Origin: Lojkania enalia
Lineage: Eukaryota > Ascomycota > Dothideomycetes > Pleosporales
Assembly (NCBI GenBank): GCA_010094045.1
Contig: ML986691.1
Location: 1-64,000, forward strand
Reading direction: 5' to 3'
DNA: 64,000 nucleotides
The notes under the pieces were generated by a model. The model was given only the letters and a program-made list of their open reading frames with translations. It searched no databases and had not been told where the DNA came from. A program made the translations under genes and the position numbers. Shown in pieces: positions 36,052 to 47,636 of this stretch (positions within the stretch are counted from its first letter, which is position 1; the number at the start of each line of letters is the position of its first letter).

Positions 36052-37323
36052 ATGGATTCCGGCTACCCATTAGACCTCGCGCAGACATCTCCCTTCCTTG
36101 CCCTTCCTTGGGAGATCCGCGGCATGATTTACGAAGAGCTTTTGGATCATGGCGTTATCGATATTTCAGCTGGCGTTACTTACGTGCCAGACTTAGAAGA
36201 ACGTGGCGATGGTGTCGAGTTCAAAGACGATATGTATATCAGTTATCCGCTTAGGCCTGAATGCTATAATCGTTCTCAGTGGAGTATTCCGACACAAGAT
36301 TTCGAGGTCGCATTTCCCATCTTGCCATCGGCCCGGGACTCGCTTGTCGATATGACCTACCAAACTACGCCTAATGCATACACGACCGAACGATGGTGGA
36401 ACGATGGCCTATACGACGACCCGAGATGGCCTGAACTCAATATATACGTATTCCAGCTGTCGAAACAGATTTATGTCGAAGCGCGCGAATTCTTCTATGG
36501 CAGAAATATTTTCCGATTTGTGCATGACTTCAGGATCCCGACTGCGCTCCATTTCCTTCGTGATAGGCCAAGCGACTCGCGCGTATGCATTCGCTCAATT
36601 GAAATCGCATTTATGGAAGATGCAGGTCCGGCAACAGACAATTCGCACCCCAATCATCCAATTGTCGAAGGGGAACTTCCGAAGTTGTGCTTTGCTTACA
36701 GCTATTATGAGGAGCTCTGCAAGTTAATGGCGACTTCATTACAAATCATATATTTTGGGATAACTATTGAAACCTTCTCTAGTGTCTCGATGAATTTGGA
36801 TTGGGACCTCCCTGTAAAGACGGTAAAAGAGGCCCTAGAGTATGAAGAACGTACACCACTAAGCTTGCCTCGATGGCTGCATCCGCTCCTCAAAATCAGA
36901 TGTCTGCAAGTAGTCGCACTGAAATCAACATCGTACTGGCCGCTGATCCGGAGACACGCACGTTTGGCAAAGACATTGCGAGAGCACATGTTGATTTCTC
37001 ATGACGAGGCTCAAAAGACCCCGGGTTCGACGTCTTTGAGTAGGACGTCTTCTAGCAAAGAGAATTCTATTGTTGATATTTTAGTTAGATTGGATTACCC
37101 CCCAGATTGCCTAGCTGAATGTCCCGAAGGCACTGACTTTGCTATACGTTTTGATCTCGACATCGGCCAATGTGAATTGCGAGTCTGCGCTCTAAAACTC
37201 GGGTACATGGACGCAATGGAGGTCGAGAGGGAAGATGAAAGCTCTTCAAATACTCTAGAATTAGAAGAAATAATGGAGGGTCAAAAACATATCTTATGCT
37301 ACAGCAAACTCTATAGAACATGA
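36052..37323 (+). CDS. F-box/2EXR-like hypothetical protein
   Basis: An intronless ORF of 423 codons. Residues 14-31 (PFLALPWEIRGMIYEELL) match the LPxEIRxxIY start of the fungal 2EXR/F-box-like group. Further on, QLSKQIYVEAREFFYGRNIFRF is the second hallmark, the conserved LxRQIYxEAxxxxYxxNxFxF stretch. The rest is acidic with no other domain. Such genes are numerous and fast evolving in ascomycetes, and no biochemical role is established. An F-box-like Skp1-binding role is only a possibility, because the helix is short. It lies alone in a gene-poor stretch near a broken relative and a decayed P450. Confidence 0.8.
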   Translation: MDSGYPLDLAQTSPFLALPWEIRGMIYEELLDHGVIDISAGVTYVPDLEERGDGVEFKDDMYISYPLRPECYNRSQWSIPTQDFEVAFPILPSARDSLVDMTYQTTPNAYTTERWWNDGLYDDPRWPELNIYVFQLSKQIYVEAREFFYGRNIFRFVHDFRIPTALHFLRDRPSDSRVCIRSIEIAFMEDAGPATDNSHPNHPIVEGELPKLCFAYSYYEELCKLMATSLQIIYFGITIETFSSVSMNLDWDLPVKTVKEALEYEERTPLSLPRWLHPLLKIRCLQVVALKSTSYWPLIRRHARLAKTLREHMLISHDEAQKTPGSTSLSRTSSSKENSIVDILVRLDYPPDCLAECPEGTDFAIRFDLDIGQCELRVCALKLGYMDAMEVEREDESSSNTLELEEIMEGQKHILCYSKLYRT

Positions 37324-38759
37324 TATAGCACTCCACTAGCTGTAGTAGAGTATAAATACAAGGAATTGGCTGATCAACTTTGCTAAGAGGACCCTGTTTT
37401 ATGTTTTGGTGTTCTAGTCACTGCATCCTTAATATCTCGCTGATTTGTTTGTTCATAGATTGAAAGGATTAAAATGGAAGACTAGCTTCCGTTAGGGTTT
37501 GCAAGTTGCTAGTTCACGGTACAGGATAGGCAATTGATAATTTCCGCTTGATACCGCGTCACGGATTCCTAATTTAGAATGCTATATTTATCCTTATGGC
37601 TAGAGATGTAGCGCTTGCTGCCTGCATACGTTGATTACTGTTCACAATCGACCGCTACGACTTATCATTGCTCAATGAATAGATACTCAGGAACCCTGAG
37701 AAGGGAATGGACGCCCCGCCGGTGTTGCTTTTATAGCCGGACCAAATGCGAGCACAGGCATGATGTCAACTTCGTATACATCTCAGCGTTGTGTACAACC
37801 CCCGCATCTATGTAAGAAGATCGATTTAATCTAATGCTTAATGGAATGCCGAGTAGCCGGAATTCTGTCTTATCTTAACATCTGCTAACGATATGGTTCA
37901 GTTGACCAACCAAATTACGCTCGGAGATATGCCTGATTAGTTAGTGAACGATAGTCGAAAATGTTCTATTGATCAATTACCGAATGGATAATTCGCAATT
38001 TGGCAAGTGATAGCACTATAAAAGACAAGCTAGTTGGATATTCAAACTATGTACTGGCTAATCATCGATCCCCGTACTAAGTCGTAGTGAGTGCACTATT
38101 ATTAACATTATTAGACTAGAGAGGGATCTCGAGAATTCAACTTACAAGCTTAGTCCCTGAAGTCTCCGTTAGGCAACTCGACCAATTCAATATGACTAGG
38201 GACTCATCCCCTATCATATCACCTCTCTGATTCTCGCTTCAAGGAAACGCAACACCAAACCATGCTTGAATTTCTGCAATCATTTGAGTGAGACAGGCTT
38301 ATTCATAGCAACATACTTGCGGCCGCTCTTGGGCTCTCCCCTCTCTTTATCCTTAACCACAACGAATGGGATTCCCGAGCCCATAGGCTCTTCACGATAT
38401 GCAGCATCTCATTGCTAGGATTGGCTAACATTGAATATCTAGTTGACCGAAATGTCACCTCAACCCTACAGGCATTTCAAGTATCTGCCACGGCCATAGC
38501 GATCTAGTCTGCCCCTATCTTAAAAAGCATCCTAATTTACCGCGCATTCTTTCATCCTCGAAGAAAGATACATAAAGAGCCACTGAACAAAGTTGCATCA
38601 TACGGTTCGGCTTCCTGACCCATTTCTAGCCCTCCTCTCTCAATCCTACGCCGTAGAGCCGGTCCTACACTACAATTTCCAAAACCACAAATGAATCGAG
38701 CAACTACACAAAGACTATAACCATACCATCGTGCGCACAGGGCTTCAATCGCTCAGTAT
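37324..38759. other. Intergenic region without a recognised gene
   Basis: Short ORFs only. The 3' flank of the 2EXR-like gene lies at its left end, and nothing else was recognised. Confidence 0.6.
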
Positions 38760-40134
38760 CGTAGACACGGACTCTATACTAGTCATTAGCGGTCCGACAT
38801 CAAGTACACAAAGCTGTTTGGTACTCGATAGGGTACAATTTCCAGAGCACATCGAGCCAAGGAACGCGCTCGAAGGAGAACCACCGTAAGCGGTGGAAAC
38901 TATGAATCCAATTTTCAGTGCGAATTCGCTGTGCGGGTACGAGCCGTGCGCGTCAACAAGCATGCTCTTTCGCTAATGGAGTGGCTGAATGGGCTGGCCC
39001 GGGAGTCTGCCGTGCGCATCTTGAGCTGGGCGAAATATTTCAGCTTTAATGTTATGGGAGACATTGGGTTTAGTTAGAGTTTTGAAATGGCAGAGGGTGG
39101 GAAGAAGGATAGATTTGTAAATTGGTGCATGAAAGTATGCTAGCAGCGAGTTCATTAGGGCATTTATTGCGGGTTCTGAATCTCGCGCTGCATTACCGTA
39201 GCCGCGCAAAGGGGATGCCGGATATAGTTTCGTAGTTAGGTGAAGTGCCCCGAGAGTGCACATAGGTAATGTCCATTTCTAAAACATCAATAATCTAGAT
39301 CCTCCGCACAAGTACTGATTATGCTGTCCGATTGAGCCTGCTTAGAGAGAGGTGTTTAATTGGCTTCTGGACTCGAATGATCCAAATATCCCGCTTGATC
39401 TCAATTCCGATTCTAATCTCCTGATCGTTGCTTGAAGGTACGAATTCGCATTCTTTTGTATAAGGTGATTGACGGGGTCTTCGCGGCGATATGAGCTCTT
39501 CAACAATGATATGGTTCATCTACGAACTCTACAAGAATCCAGAAGTACATGCGACGCTGTGCAGTGTAATCGACCAAATCGAGCCTTAGAAAGCTTTCCT
39601 AGACGTCGAGGACATCGTACACTGTTCTTATCTCTATGGAGTTATCTACGAAGCACTGTGGCTGCATCCTACTGTGTGTTCCATCTGCTCAGCAAGTACA
39701 TTATCTTGATCGACACTAATCGATATCTTCAGGTCCCCTGCGGCTTCCAACGCTAGATACCACACTTAGACATAATGCTTCCCTTAGGCACACACATCCC
39801 AGGCAACACACTAATCTGGATGGCACCACATACGCTCCAATACAACCTCGATGACTTCCCGTCGCTCCTTAAAATTTATGCCTAGACATTGGTTCTCTAC
39901 TCTAGAATTATCCAGGACAAGCGAGCTTTCCTAGTATTCAGTACTGGTGTGTGCAACTGCGCTAGTCAGAAGCTTGTGCTTATGGAGATGCGTAGTGCGA
40001 TTGCCTATTTGGTTAGGATGTTTGGAATGGATCTTGCTGAAGGGGTTATAGGGGAGGATCTGGAGAAGGACACGGTGGATATTGTCATCCTTTGTATAGG
40101 GAACTTGGATATTAAGCTTACGATTAGGGAATAG
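38760..40134 (+). pseudogene. Decayed cytochrome P450
   Basis: Fragments of a P450 occur in order on the plus strand in shifting frames. GDIGFS...SFEMAEGGKKDRF is at about 39,060-39,110. An I-helix (RDxSSSTMIWFIYELYKNPEVH) is at about 39,490-39,550. An ExxR-region remnant (YEALWLHPTV) is at about 39,650-39,680, and a heme-region relic (FSTGVCNCASQKLVLMEMRSAIAYL) lies at about 39,940-40,010. That last stretch keeps the cysteine but has Ser where Gly follows in FxxGxRxCxG. Stops and frameshifts separate the pieces, and the N-terminal third is barely readable. It is of a different type from the intact P450 at 29,855 (RDxSSST instead of GADTT), so it is not a recent duplicate. The left boundary is approximate. 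Confidence 0.6.
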
Positions 40135-40660
40135 ATGTGGGCTTAGTAATCCGAGTGGGGGCTGGAGTGTGCGGAAGTGTCTGGGTAGGCGGAGTATCGT
40201 TCGGATATATTATTATTTAGGATGAAGCAGAGCGATTCACTAACTCATTTCGTATAGCATACTTGCTGGAACATAAGTCAACCTCTTCGAAATGAGCGTT
40301 AATATAACGCTTTAGTCTGTTCGTCACGTTTCTGTATCTGTAGATTCCTGGAGTTACATAGTATCTCCCTTTTCCGTCCAAAAACCTGATATGCCTTAGT
40401 AAATTACGACATCAATCTTACTTGCTAAGGTTCTACTAATATTTAAGGCATAAATCGAGCCATCTCGTACGAAATCTTATAGATCTTAATGAGGTATTGA
40501 TCAGTCTTTTGGCTGAGAAATGGGGGTAAGAATACTAAAGTACTTTAGGGTAAATTATTGTTTTATACATCTGTTGAACTCGTTGCTTGTGACGTGTAAA
40601 AACTGATATCGGTTATATATCGCGAGGATGGGGAAATATATTGAATTTTTAAACTAGATT
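40135..40660. other. Intergenic region, convergent 3' flanks
   Basis: The 3' flank of the SGT1/ecdysoneless gene on one side and the P450 relic on the other. No ORF or repeat of note. Confidence 0.6.
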
Positions 40661-42598
40661 CTACTTATTATTAACAGGATCCTTATTCTTGTTCTTGAAC
40701 TCCTCATCTGTATCTGCATCAGGCGGGAAACAGATGCCCATCATGCTCATCAAATTCCCTGCTGGTCCCGCCATGCCTGCTTGACCCTTGAATGCTTGAA
40801 GCATGTTCTCTGCAAGATTGTAGTCTTCGTCTAGATACTCGACGTCATTGTCGTCGACCTCTTCTAGAAATTCTTCAAGTTTGGCTTTCCCCCGGCCCTC
40901 ACCGTCTCCCATGACAGGTTTAACACCAGAGTTCTTCTTAGCGCCTAGATTCAGTGCACCGTGGCTGAATAGCTCCGCTTCCATCATCTCAGACAATTTC
41001 TTAATTTCCTCATCTTCCTCTTTCTCCGCTTCTTCAACTTGTGCGAGTTCCCTCGCATCGTCAAGGAGCGCAGACTTCTCGGCGGAGGAAAGTGTCAGGA
41101 ACTTTTCGAACGTCCTTTCATACTCTTCAAACTCTTTATCCGCCTGTTCATCATCGTCCTCGTTATCATCGCTATCATCGCTATCTTCTGGGTCCTCCCA
41201 GCCAACTGGCGGAGCCTCGGAGTCATTGTCAATGTCCATAGGATCGAGACCGAGTCCTTTTGCCCCGTCCAGCCCAGCATCTTCGTCTTCAATGAATTTG
41301 TTGAAGCGCTCAACCATCTTTCTAAGATTATCCTGCGCATTTTTATCGCCAAATCCTCTAGTAGTACTACCGGCGCCTTTTCCCGCCAACTCTTTCTCAA
41401 ATTCCACAAAATCAATATCTAACCAGCCCTCATTATCTTCTCGCTTCGGCCATCGCGCAATCTCGTCATCGGATGGCAGTGCCTCATCGCCAGCCTCGAT
41501 GTCCTCCAGTAGAAGTTGGATTTCGCGCGTGGCTTTCTTGTCGGCGTAGAGTTTGTGCTGGGCTAGCATTTCGAAGCCTGCTGTCACCTTGATACCAATT
41601 TCTGCCTTTTCTCTAGATACAGAGGGCACTCCGCTTTCTTTCGAGATGAGTTTTGCAAGAGCCTCACCGTATGGGCCTGGAGGAACCCATTGCTGACCAA
41701 GTAGCTGTGCATAGAGAACTTTTGTGAAGCGTACGCTGACGGATACAAAGGATTCTGGTGGAAAATTGAGCTGGGTTCTAGACTTCTCTGGTTGAAGGAG
41801 GCGTAAAGAGATTGGATCACGGAGATAGAAAGCTTCGACTGCGGGAGCGATATATGAGGGGTTGGAACGCAAGATGTACGCCAACTTCCGGGGTATAGGG
41901 AGGGTTGCATGGTGTTGGTTTTCGGAAATGGCGGAGGGGAAGGATTTGAGGCGGTAAAATGCTTCTTGTTCGATTTTTGGGAGGTGCTGGAGTTTGGTTG
42001 GCACATCGTTTATGATGGACAGGGCTTCTTCGATCGCGAGTGATTTAGGATTGTCGTGATCGGAAACTGGAATGACGCAGAGATGGTGGTTATTGATCCA
42101 GACTCTATTCTCTGCGACTTCAGGAGTGAGCCAAGATGGAATCGCATTCGCGGCCTCAATAAGTAGGAATTCACCATCGGTGTCGTATATTCGAATCCAG
42201 GCATCTGGAAATTCTTGGCTAAGCTCTCGCAAGAAATACACTATGAGCCACTCATCGGCCACACTATCGCCATAATTAGTGGTTCCTCTTAAAAACCACC
42301 GACGATTGTCGCAAACTAAGTCCATCCTGATTGATTCCCGTTGCCAGATATATTCTTTCAGGAACTTTTTCTCCAATGTGGCAAGGGCGCGCTGGAAGCC
42401 TTGCAATCGCTCCCGAGTTTGGATAGCTGAGAGCTTGGAGTTTATTATGAAGATTATGTATTCAACGACATCTTCCGGAAGCCTTTTAGGAAAGCCATCA
42501 AAGCCTTCGCCGAACCATTTGAAGTCGTCCTGTGGTACCTTATCCATGATGGGACTGTTATGGCCTCCTAGGTTGATCGAAACGAGGCGGCGTTGCAC
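40661..42598 (-). CDS. ECD: Ecdysoneless/SGT1 family protein
   Basis: A single uninterrupted ORF of 645 codons. Near the N-terminus FKWFGEGFDGFPKRLPEDVVEY is the family signature. It is followed by the large ECD region with RWFLRGTTNYGDSVADEWLIVYFL, DTDGEFLLIEAA and a WxxPEVAENRVWI stretch. The C-terminal third is very acidic (PEDSDDSDDNEDDDEQ) and predicted disordered. ECD proteins take part in transcription and in splicing through the Prp8/R2TP pathway in animals; in yeasts the relative was first named SGT1. It is not the Sgt1 co-chaperone of Skp1. A second Met 17 codons downstream (42,547; MDKVPQDDFKWF) fits the family's usual start better and may be the true start. It is head to head with the apsB-like gene. 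Confidence 0.9.
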   Translation of the reverse strand: MQRRLVSINLGGHNSPIMDKVPQDDFKWFGEGFDGFPKRLPEDVVEYIIFIINSKLSAIQTRERLQGFQRALATLEKKFLKEYIWQRESIRMDLVCDNRRWFLRGTTNYGDSVADEWLIVYFLRELSQEFPDAWIRIYDTDGEFLLIEAANAIPSWLTPEVAENRVWINNHHLCVIPVSDHDNPKSLAIEEALSIINDVPTKLQHLPKIEQEAFYRLKSFPSAISENQHHATLPIPRKLAYILRSNPSYIAPAVEAFYLRDPISLRLLQPEKSRTQLNFPPESFVSVSVRFTKVLYAQLLGQQWVPPGPYGEALAKLISKESGVPSVSREKAEIGIKVTAGFEMLAQHKLYADKKATREIQLLLEDIEAGDEALPSDDEIARWPKREDNEGWLDIDFVEFEKELAGKGAGSTTRGFGDKNAQDNLRKMVERFNKFIEDEDAGLDGAKGLGLDPMDIDNDSEAPPVGWEDPEDSDDSDDNEDDDEQADKEFEEYERTFEKFLTLSSAEKSALLDDARELAQVEEAEKEEDEEIKKLSEMMEAELFSHGALNLGAKKNSGVKPVMGDGEGRGKAKLEEFLEEVDDNDVEYLDEDYNLAENMLQAFKGQAGMAGPAGNLMSMMGICFPPDADTDEEFKNKNKDPVNNK

Positions 42599-42941
42599 GG
42601 AGTGACGCGAAGAGCGTTAACTAGGTCCTATGACTGTACTCTTCCAAATTGGAAATTACCGACGATGGTGTTGATGAGTGCAGGTGAAGCCGGACATGGA
42701 GTTAGTGATTTACCACCTACGACGCAACGCTTGGCACACGTGAGACAGTTCTTCGCGCGCCAACCGTGGTTAGCCTAGCGCGCCAGCTCATAGCTCCATC
42801 CCGCTTCGCAGAGTAAACAAACCAGATCAACAATGGTCTGCTGCTCCACGTAAAACTAACTCAATAGTAACGAGCCATTGCTTAATTTGATTTTTATATT
42901 TCTCTCGCTCATGCGGCATACATAGGACTCGTTTATTTACC
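42599..42941. promoter_or_regulatory. Short divergent promoter (ECD / apsB-like)
   Basis: Only 343 bp lie between the two start codons, so the two housekeeping-type genes probably share a bidirectional promoter. No individual motif is claimed. Confidence 0.6.
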
Positions 42942-45900
42942 ATGGCGCACAACTACATCCCATCCCCGCGCACCGACGCTGGCGACCAGACGCGCCTCGA
43001 CACCCAGGCCGAGCTCGACTTCAGCATAGAGCCGTCCTTCCACGCCCCTGAAGGACGAGACAATTTATTCAAACAGATGCGTGGTGCGCGGCCGCAGACG
43101 ATGGCGACGCCGCGGAATCCCCTCGCCACGCTGCGCAATCCGAACGCAAAGACTGAATTCACGCCCATGATGAAGAGCGCAACGACGAACCGCACAAAGC
43201 AGGTCAATGGCCTATTGAATGGGAAAATTACGACTCCCGCGGCATTGAAGCCGGGGTTTGAGCTGTCGGGGACGCCGCTACCGGAAGCGAGCACATTCGA
43301 CGCGGTGAATTCGAGTTCTCTGAGTGAGTCGCAGGTCGATGGACGGACGCCCGTGCCGGACATGGCGAGCTCGAGTGCGATGAGCACACCAATGGTGCTA
43401 CCGAAAAGGAGCGAGGGCGAACTGGATGGGGGCAATGGCAACGTGTTAACGTTACGGGAGCAGGAAGCTGTGAGTCGCACCTGGTCTATTTTTCGAGACT
43501 AGCGACAATCTGTTCTCGCGCCTTCCTACCATTGAAACGGCCTGCTAACTTGTTCCTCAGCGCCTCGAGCAGATCGACAAGGAGAACTTCGGCCTCAAAC
43601 TCAAGATCCACTTTCTCGAAGAAGGCCTGCGCAAGGCCGGTCCTGAATTCAACCGCCAAGCCGTCGAAGAGAACATCAATCTGAAGACCGAGAAGGTACA
43701 GATGATGCGCGATCTCAAAAAATATTCCAAGAACCTAGAGGGTGCTGAGAAGGAGCTCGAAAGCTACCGGCAACAGCTTCGGGAATACGCGGAGAAAGTT
43801 AAGCGGCGGCATGCTGACGAGGACATGCGGGAGGAGATGGAAGAGCTGCGACGGTTAGCCGAAGAGCGCGCGGACGAGCTTCAGCGGCTCGAGGAAAAAT
43901 TAGAGCGGGTTGACAGCGCCGAGGACGAATTAGAGAAGGTCACAGCAGACTTGGAGAAAGCACAATCTGAAATTAATCGTAGAGACGAGCTGTTGGATGA
44001 ACACGAGGAGCAGATCGCTACTCTAGAGGAAAAGCTAAAGTCCGTGCAGGGCTCGGAGAATGACGATCTGGAAGAGAAGGATCGTCAAATAGAGAAGCAG
44101 AAAGAAACGATTGAAGATTTGGAAGATCAGCTTCGGTCACTCACGCGCTCCAAGGATGTCGAGATTGATGCACTACAGGAGAAGCTTGACGCTGCTGCCG
44201 ACAGAAAGGACAAGGAGCTTCATGATTTGGAGCAACAGCTCGACGAGATGGAAAAGCAGCTTGCTAATGTCGAAGCTGAGAAGCACCAAAAACTTTCCGC
44301 CTTCGAGGAATGTCTCCGGTCGCTCGAACGCGATAAGGATGTTGAGATCAAGGCTTTGCAGCGACAGGTGCAGGTTATCGAGAGTAAAAAGCAAGCAGAG
44401 CTCGATTCACTACACGATCGGTTGCGGCTGGCTGAATCACAAGGAGACAATCAGGTGCAACTCGCGCAACAGGCTGCAAATGATGCGCGTCGAAAAGTCC
44501 TAGATATCACTCATGAGAAGAATGCCGATCTTGAGGTTCTCCAGTCTAGGGTTGATGCAGCGGAAGCCAAGGTCGATGAACTAGACGCCTGTCGCAGGCA
44601 ACTTCAAGATGCAAGGCAGCAGCTTGCACATCTGCAGAACGATGCATTGTCATACGAGCAGCAAGTACAGCAACTCCGTAGGACCATAGATCTCAAGGAT
44701 CGTGAATTAGAAGGCTTAGAGAAGATCCGTCGTGAACACGATGATGCGACTCAAGAGATAAATGGTCTCCGCGTTGCCGCTTCCAATACGAAGAGCGTAT
44801 CAAAGGCTCTAGAGAGTATGACGTCTGAACGCGACAATCTCATCCAGCAACTATCCGATCTCCGCTCTACGATTTCATCGAAGGATACCCAGATCGAGGC
44901 ACTACAGAAGGTAACTAGCGAACGCGATACACTTAATAGAGAATTATCGAACCTCCGGGCGTCGCTGCACGCACGAGAGCGGGACATGGCAGGACTCCAG
45001 AAGAAGATCGAAGGCCAAGAGACGGCGTTGAATGAACTGAAGAAGCTGAGGGCCGATTTGAGCGATCGAACACGGGACCTCGAAACAGCCCGCAAGACCA
45101 TCTCAGAACGAGACGTGGAATTGAGTGCTCTCAGGAGCCATGCTGATGAACCTGGTACCCAATTGGACGTCATGCAGGATCTCGTTCGTCAGCGTGATGA
45201 CGAGCTTGAGGCACTGCGCGAGGAGATCAATGCACGGAAGAGCGATATTGAGTCTCTACAACGCATGGCAGAGGAGCGGCTTCAGACTTTAGAAGAGCTC
45301 AGGGATGAGGCTCGACGCGACAAACAGGATCTCGAGGACGAAATCGAAGTCCTTCAAGAGTCCGCGGATGAAGCAAGTGACGAAAAGGCTTCACTCGAAG
45401 AGAAGATCATCATCCTCGAGAAAGAGGTTCAAGCCTCGTACGACCTGCAAAATCGATCTGAGTCTCTGGAAAAGGAGCTCCGAACTGCGGAGCGGGAAAA
45501 ATTACGCTTAGCCAACCGCATTGAGACATTGGAGTCTGACCTCAATGTCGCTGACAAGGACCGGGATGACTTGCGCATACGCCTCGAGAAACTCACGAAA
45601 GACCTTCAAATTACTCGACAATTATCAAGTCACAATGCGGTTTCAGTAAAGGAGCGACATGAGTTGCACGAGCTTCTGAAGAAGTCCAAGCTCGAAGCCG
45701 AGGACCTGTCAGCACGTGTTAGTGAGCTTGAAGAGGAGCGTAATGACATCGAACGACGGCTGCGAGCCGAAATTCGTGACCGTGAGCACAAGCTAAGGAA
45801 CGCAGAGGCGGAGGCCGGGCTTCTTCAGTTACAGGTCTCGGAAAAAGAAGGTGAACTGGAGGCATTGCAAGACACGCTGCACGCGCGCGTTAGCCCAGGA

Positions 45901-46633
45901 ACGCACAATCGCGCAGAAAAGCGGCACGCCACCGAACTCAACGATCTCAAAGAACGCCTCCGCAACAAAACGCTCGATGTCGAGGACCTCCAACTCCAAC
46001 TCTCAGACCGTGACCAACGGCTCCGGGATCTAACTTCTGAAACAAAAGCCCTTCTCCATGAAAAAGAGAAACAGCTCCGCGTTCTTCAAGCCTTAGTCGA
46101 CTCTACAACCAAAGCGCTACGCCATCAGAATAGCGAGGAGGTCATGGATCTAAAAGCTCAAGTCATGCAAAAGGATAAGCGACATGTGAAAGAGATCCAG
46201 GGTCTAGTGAGGCAGATTGGGTATTTGCGGGCGAGGTGTGTGAGAGAGGAGGGGTTTAGGGAGTCACTAGGATATCAGAAGCGGTTCTTTTTGATGATGA
46301 TTGAAGTTTATGGACAATGGTAAGCGACCCTTTTCCTTCCCTGTCTACTCGCTCCCTTTCTATAATTGGGTTGTTTTGAGAAGATGCTAATGGGAGAATA
46401 GTAACAAGGAGGACCTAAAACTCATTGAAGAAATGGGAATCACGCCCGATGTCTCGTACCACAACCGCAAACCTACGCTTAAAACGGCGGCACTAGCGAT
46501 CATGGCAGGATTCAGGATGCAAAGGCTGAGTAGGGAGTGGGCCGGGAATAGGAAGGTGCATGCAGAGCTTGTAAGAAAGGTGGAGGTAATGAGACGACGG
46601 GATAAAAAGAGTTTGGGGAGAGTAGGGAGGTAG
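42942..46633 (+). CDS. apsB: apsB/Mto1-like microtubule-organising coiled-coil protein
   Basis: The model is three exons (42,942-43,469; 43,561-46,319; 46,402-46,633) giving 1172 aa. The introns are 91 nt (GTGAGT, GCTAAC branch, CAG) and 82 nt (GTAAGC, TAG). The N-terminal 165 residues are disordered. The centrosomin CM1 motif follows across the first junction at about 171-197 (LREQEARLEQIDKENFGLKLKIHFLEE); it binds the gamma-tubulin complex. About 850 residues of coiled coil follow. The C-terminus (ITPDVSYHN..., TLKTAALAIMAGFRMQRLSREW) fits the Mto2-binding/SPB-targeting tail. In Aspergillus ApsB locates at spindle pole bodies and septal organising centres and supports nuclear migration. Activity here is by homology. 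It is head to head with ECD. Confidence 0.93.
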
Positions 46634-47636
46634 ATTATCCTGTTCGGTGTATTGTTATCGATGCATTGGTAAGCGTTTAGGTTTCGTGCATAGGAGAAGA
46701 TTGAAATGAATTATATGTGGTCTTTGATGGCTATTTAAAGTGTCTGAATAGGGTGTGTGAAAGTGGTTGTGACAAAAATTTAGGAATGAAGGCGTGCAGA
46801 GGTCCGGCAAGGTGAGGATGGAGGTTAGCATAGCGCTTGCAAGAGTAAGTTAGGCTCGACCAAGAGGAAATTTGGCTTTAGATGTATGAAGGGAGTCGAG
46901 TGAGATATGCCCAGTACTTTAAATCCGTTGAGGTCTCTGGAATAGCACTGTAGGAGCTGAAGGCAGACAAAATAGAAATCTGTTGGCTCCCGGCCTTGAG
47001 ATTAGATATTTGTTTGAAATGGCCTATTTCCTCTTTACAGTAGCTCGGCCCCTCACTGGGTCCCTGTTAAATTATTGCGCAGCATTTTGGCAGGTAATTG
47101 TCACTGCGAGCGGTTTGAATAGAACGACGGGAAATTAGGCCAACCGCGAAATGCCGCACTAACCAGTTCTGAAACAAACCAACACGCTGGGGCGCTAAGT
47201 AAAACCGAAGTCATGGTAAGTCGAATGGGTCCAAAAATGAAGGGATACTAGAGGATAGTTATAGCCAACTTGCTCGGCTGCCGTTAACCGAGTCACCGCC
47301 GTCCACTTTAAGGAGAGGCTTTATGCAGATTACTCAATTTGATTATCCGTTATATGGTAAGTGTACGTTTAATCTATTAAGAAAACTCTAGCAGCCATCT
47401 CATTCACGCCAAACCGTTGAAATAGCAATCGTCCATCTACATAGGAATCACACCAATACGTCGTCTTCCCTGCCATATTGCCTAATCCTATACCTCTAAT
47501 AGGAGCCCGAAAGGAGTGTAGTAGGGGGACGACAGATGTGATATAAGTTAAGAAAGTTTTAGGGAAGAGGAAAGTTAAAAAAAAAAAATAGAGAAGAGAA
47601 ATGAGGACTGTTTTTATGTGCGAGGAGTATATTATC
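46634..47636. other. 1 kb intergenic region
   Basis: It holds the 3' flank of the apsB-like gene and the 3' flank of the Q-rich ORF. An A-rich run lies at 47,577-47,589. No gene was recognised. Confidence 0.6.

Noticed and set aside
40848..41549. 233-codon Ser-rich ORF on the plus strand
   Set aside because: Exact shadow of the acidic ECD coding sequence on the other strand; Ser runs mirror Asp/Glu codons.
44111..45173. ORFs of 70-140 codons within the apsB region
   Set aside because: Alternative frames of the coiled-coil exon, which has clear CM1 and tail domains in the main frame.
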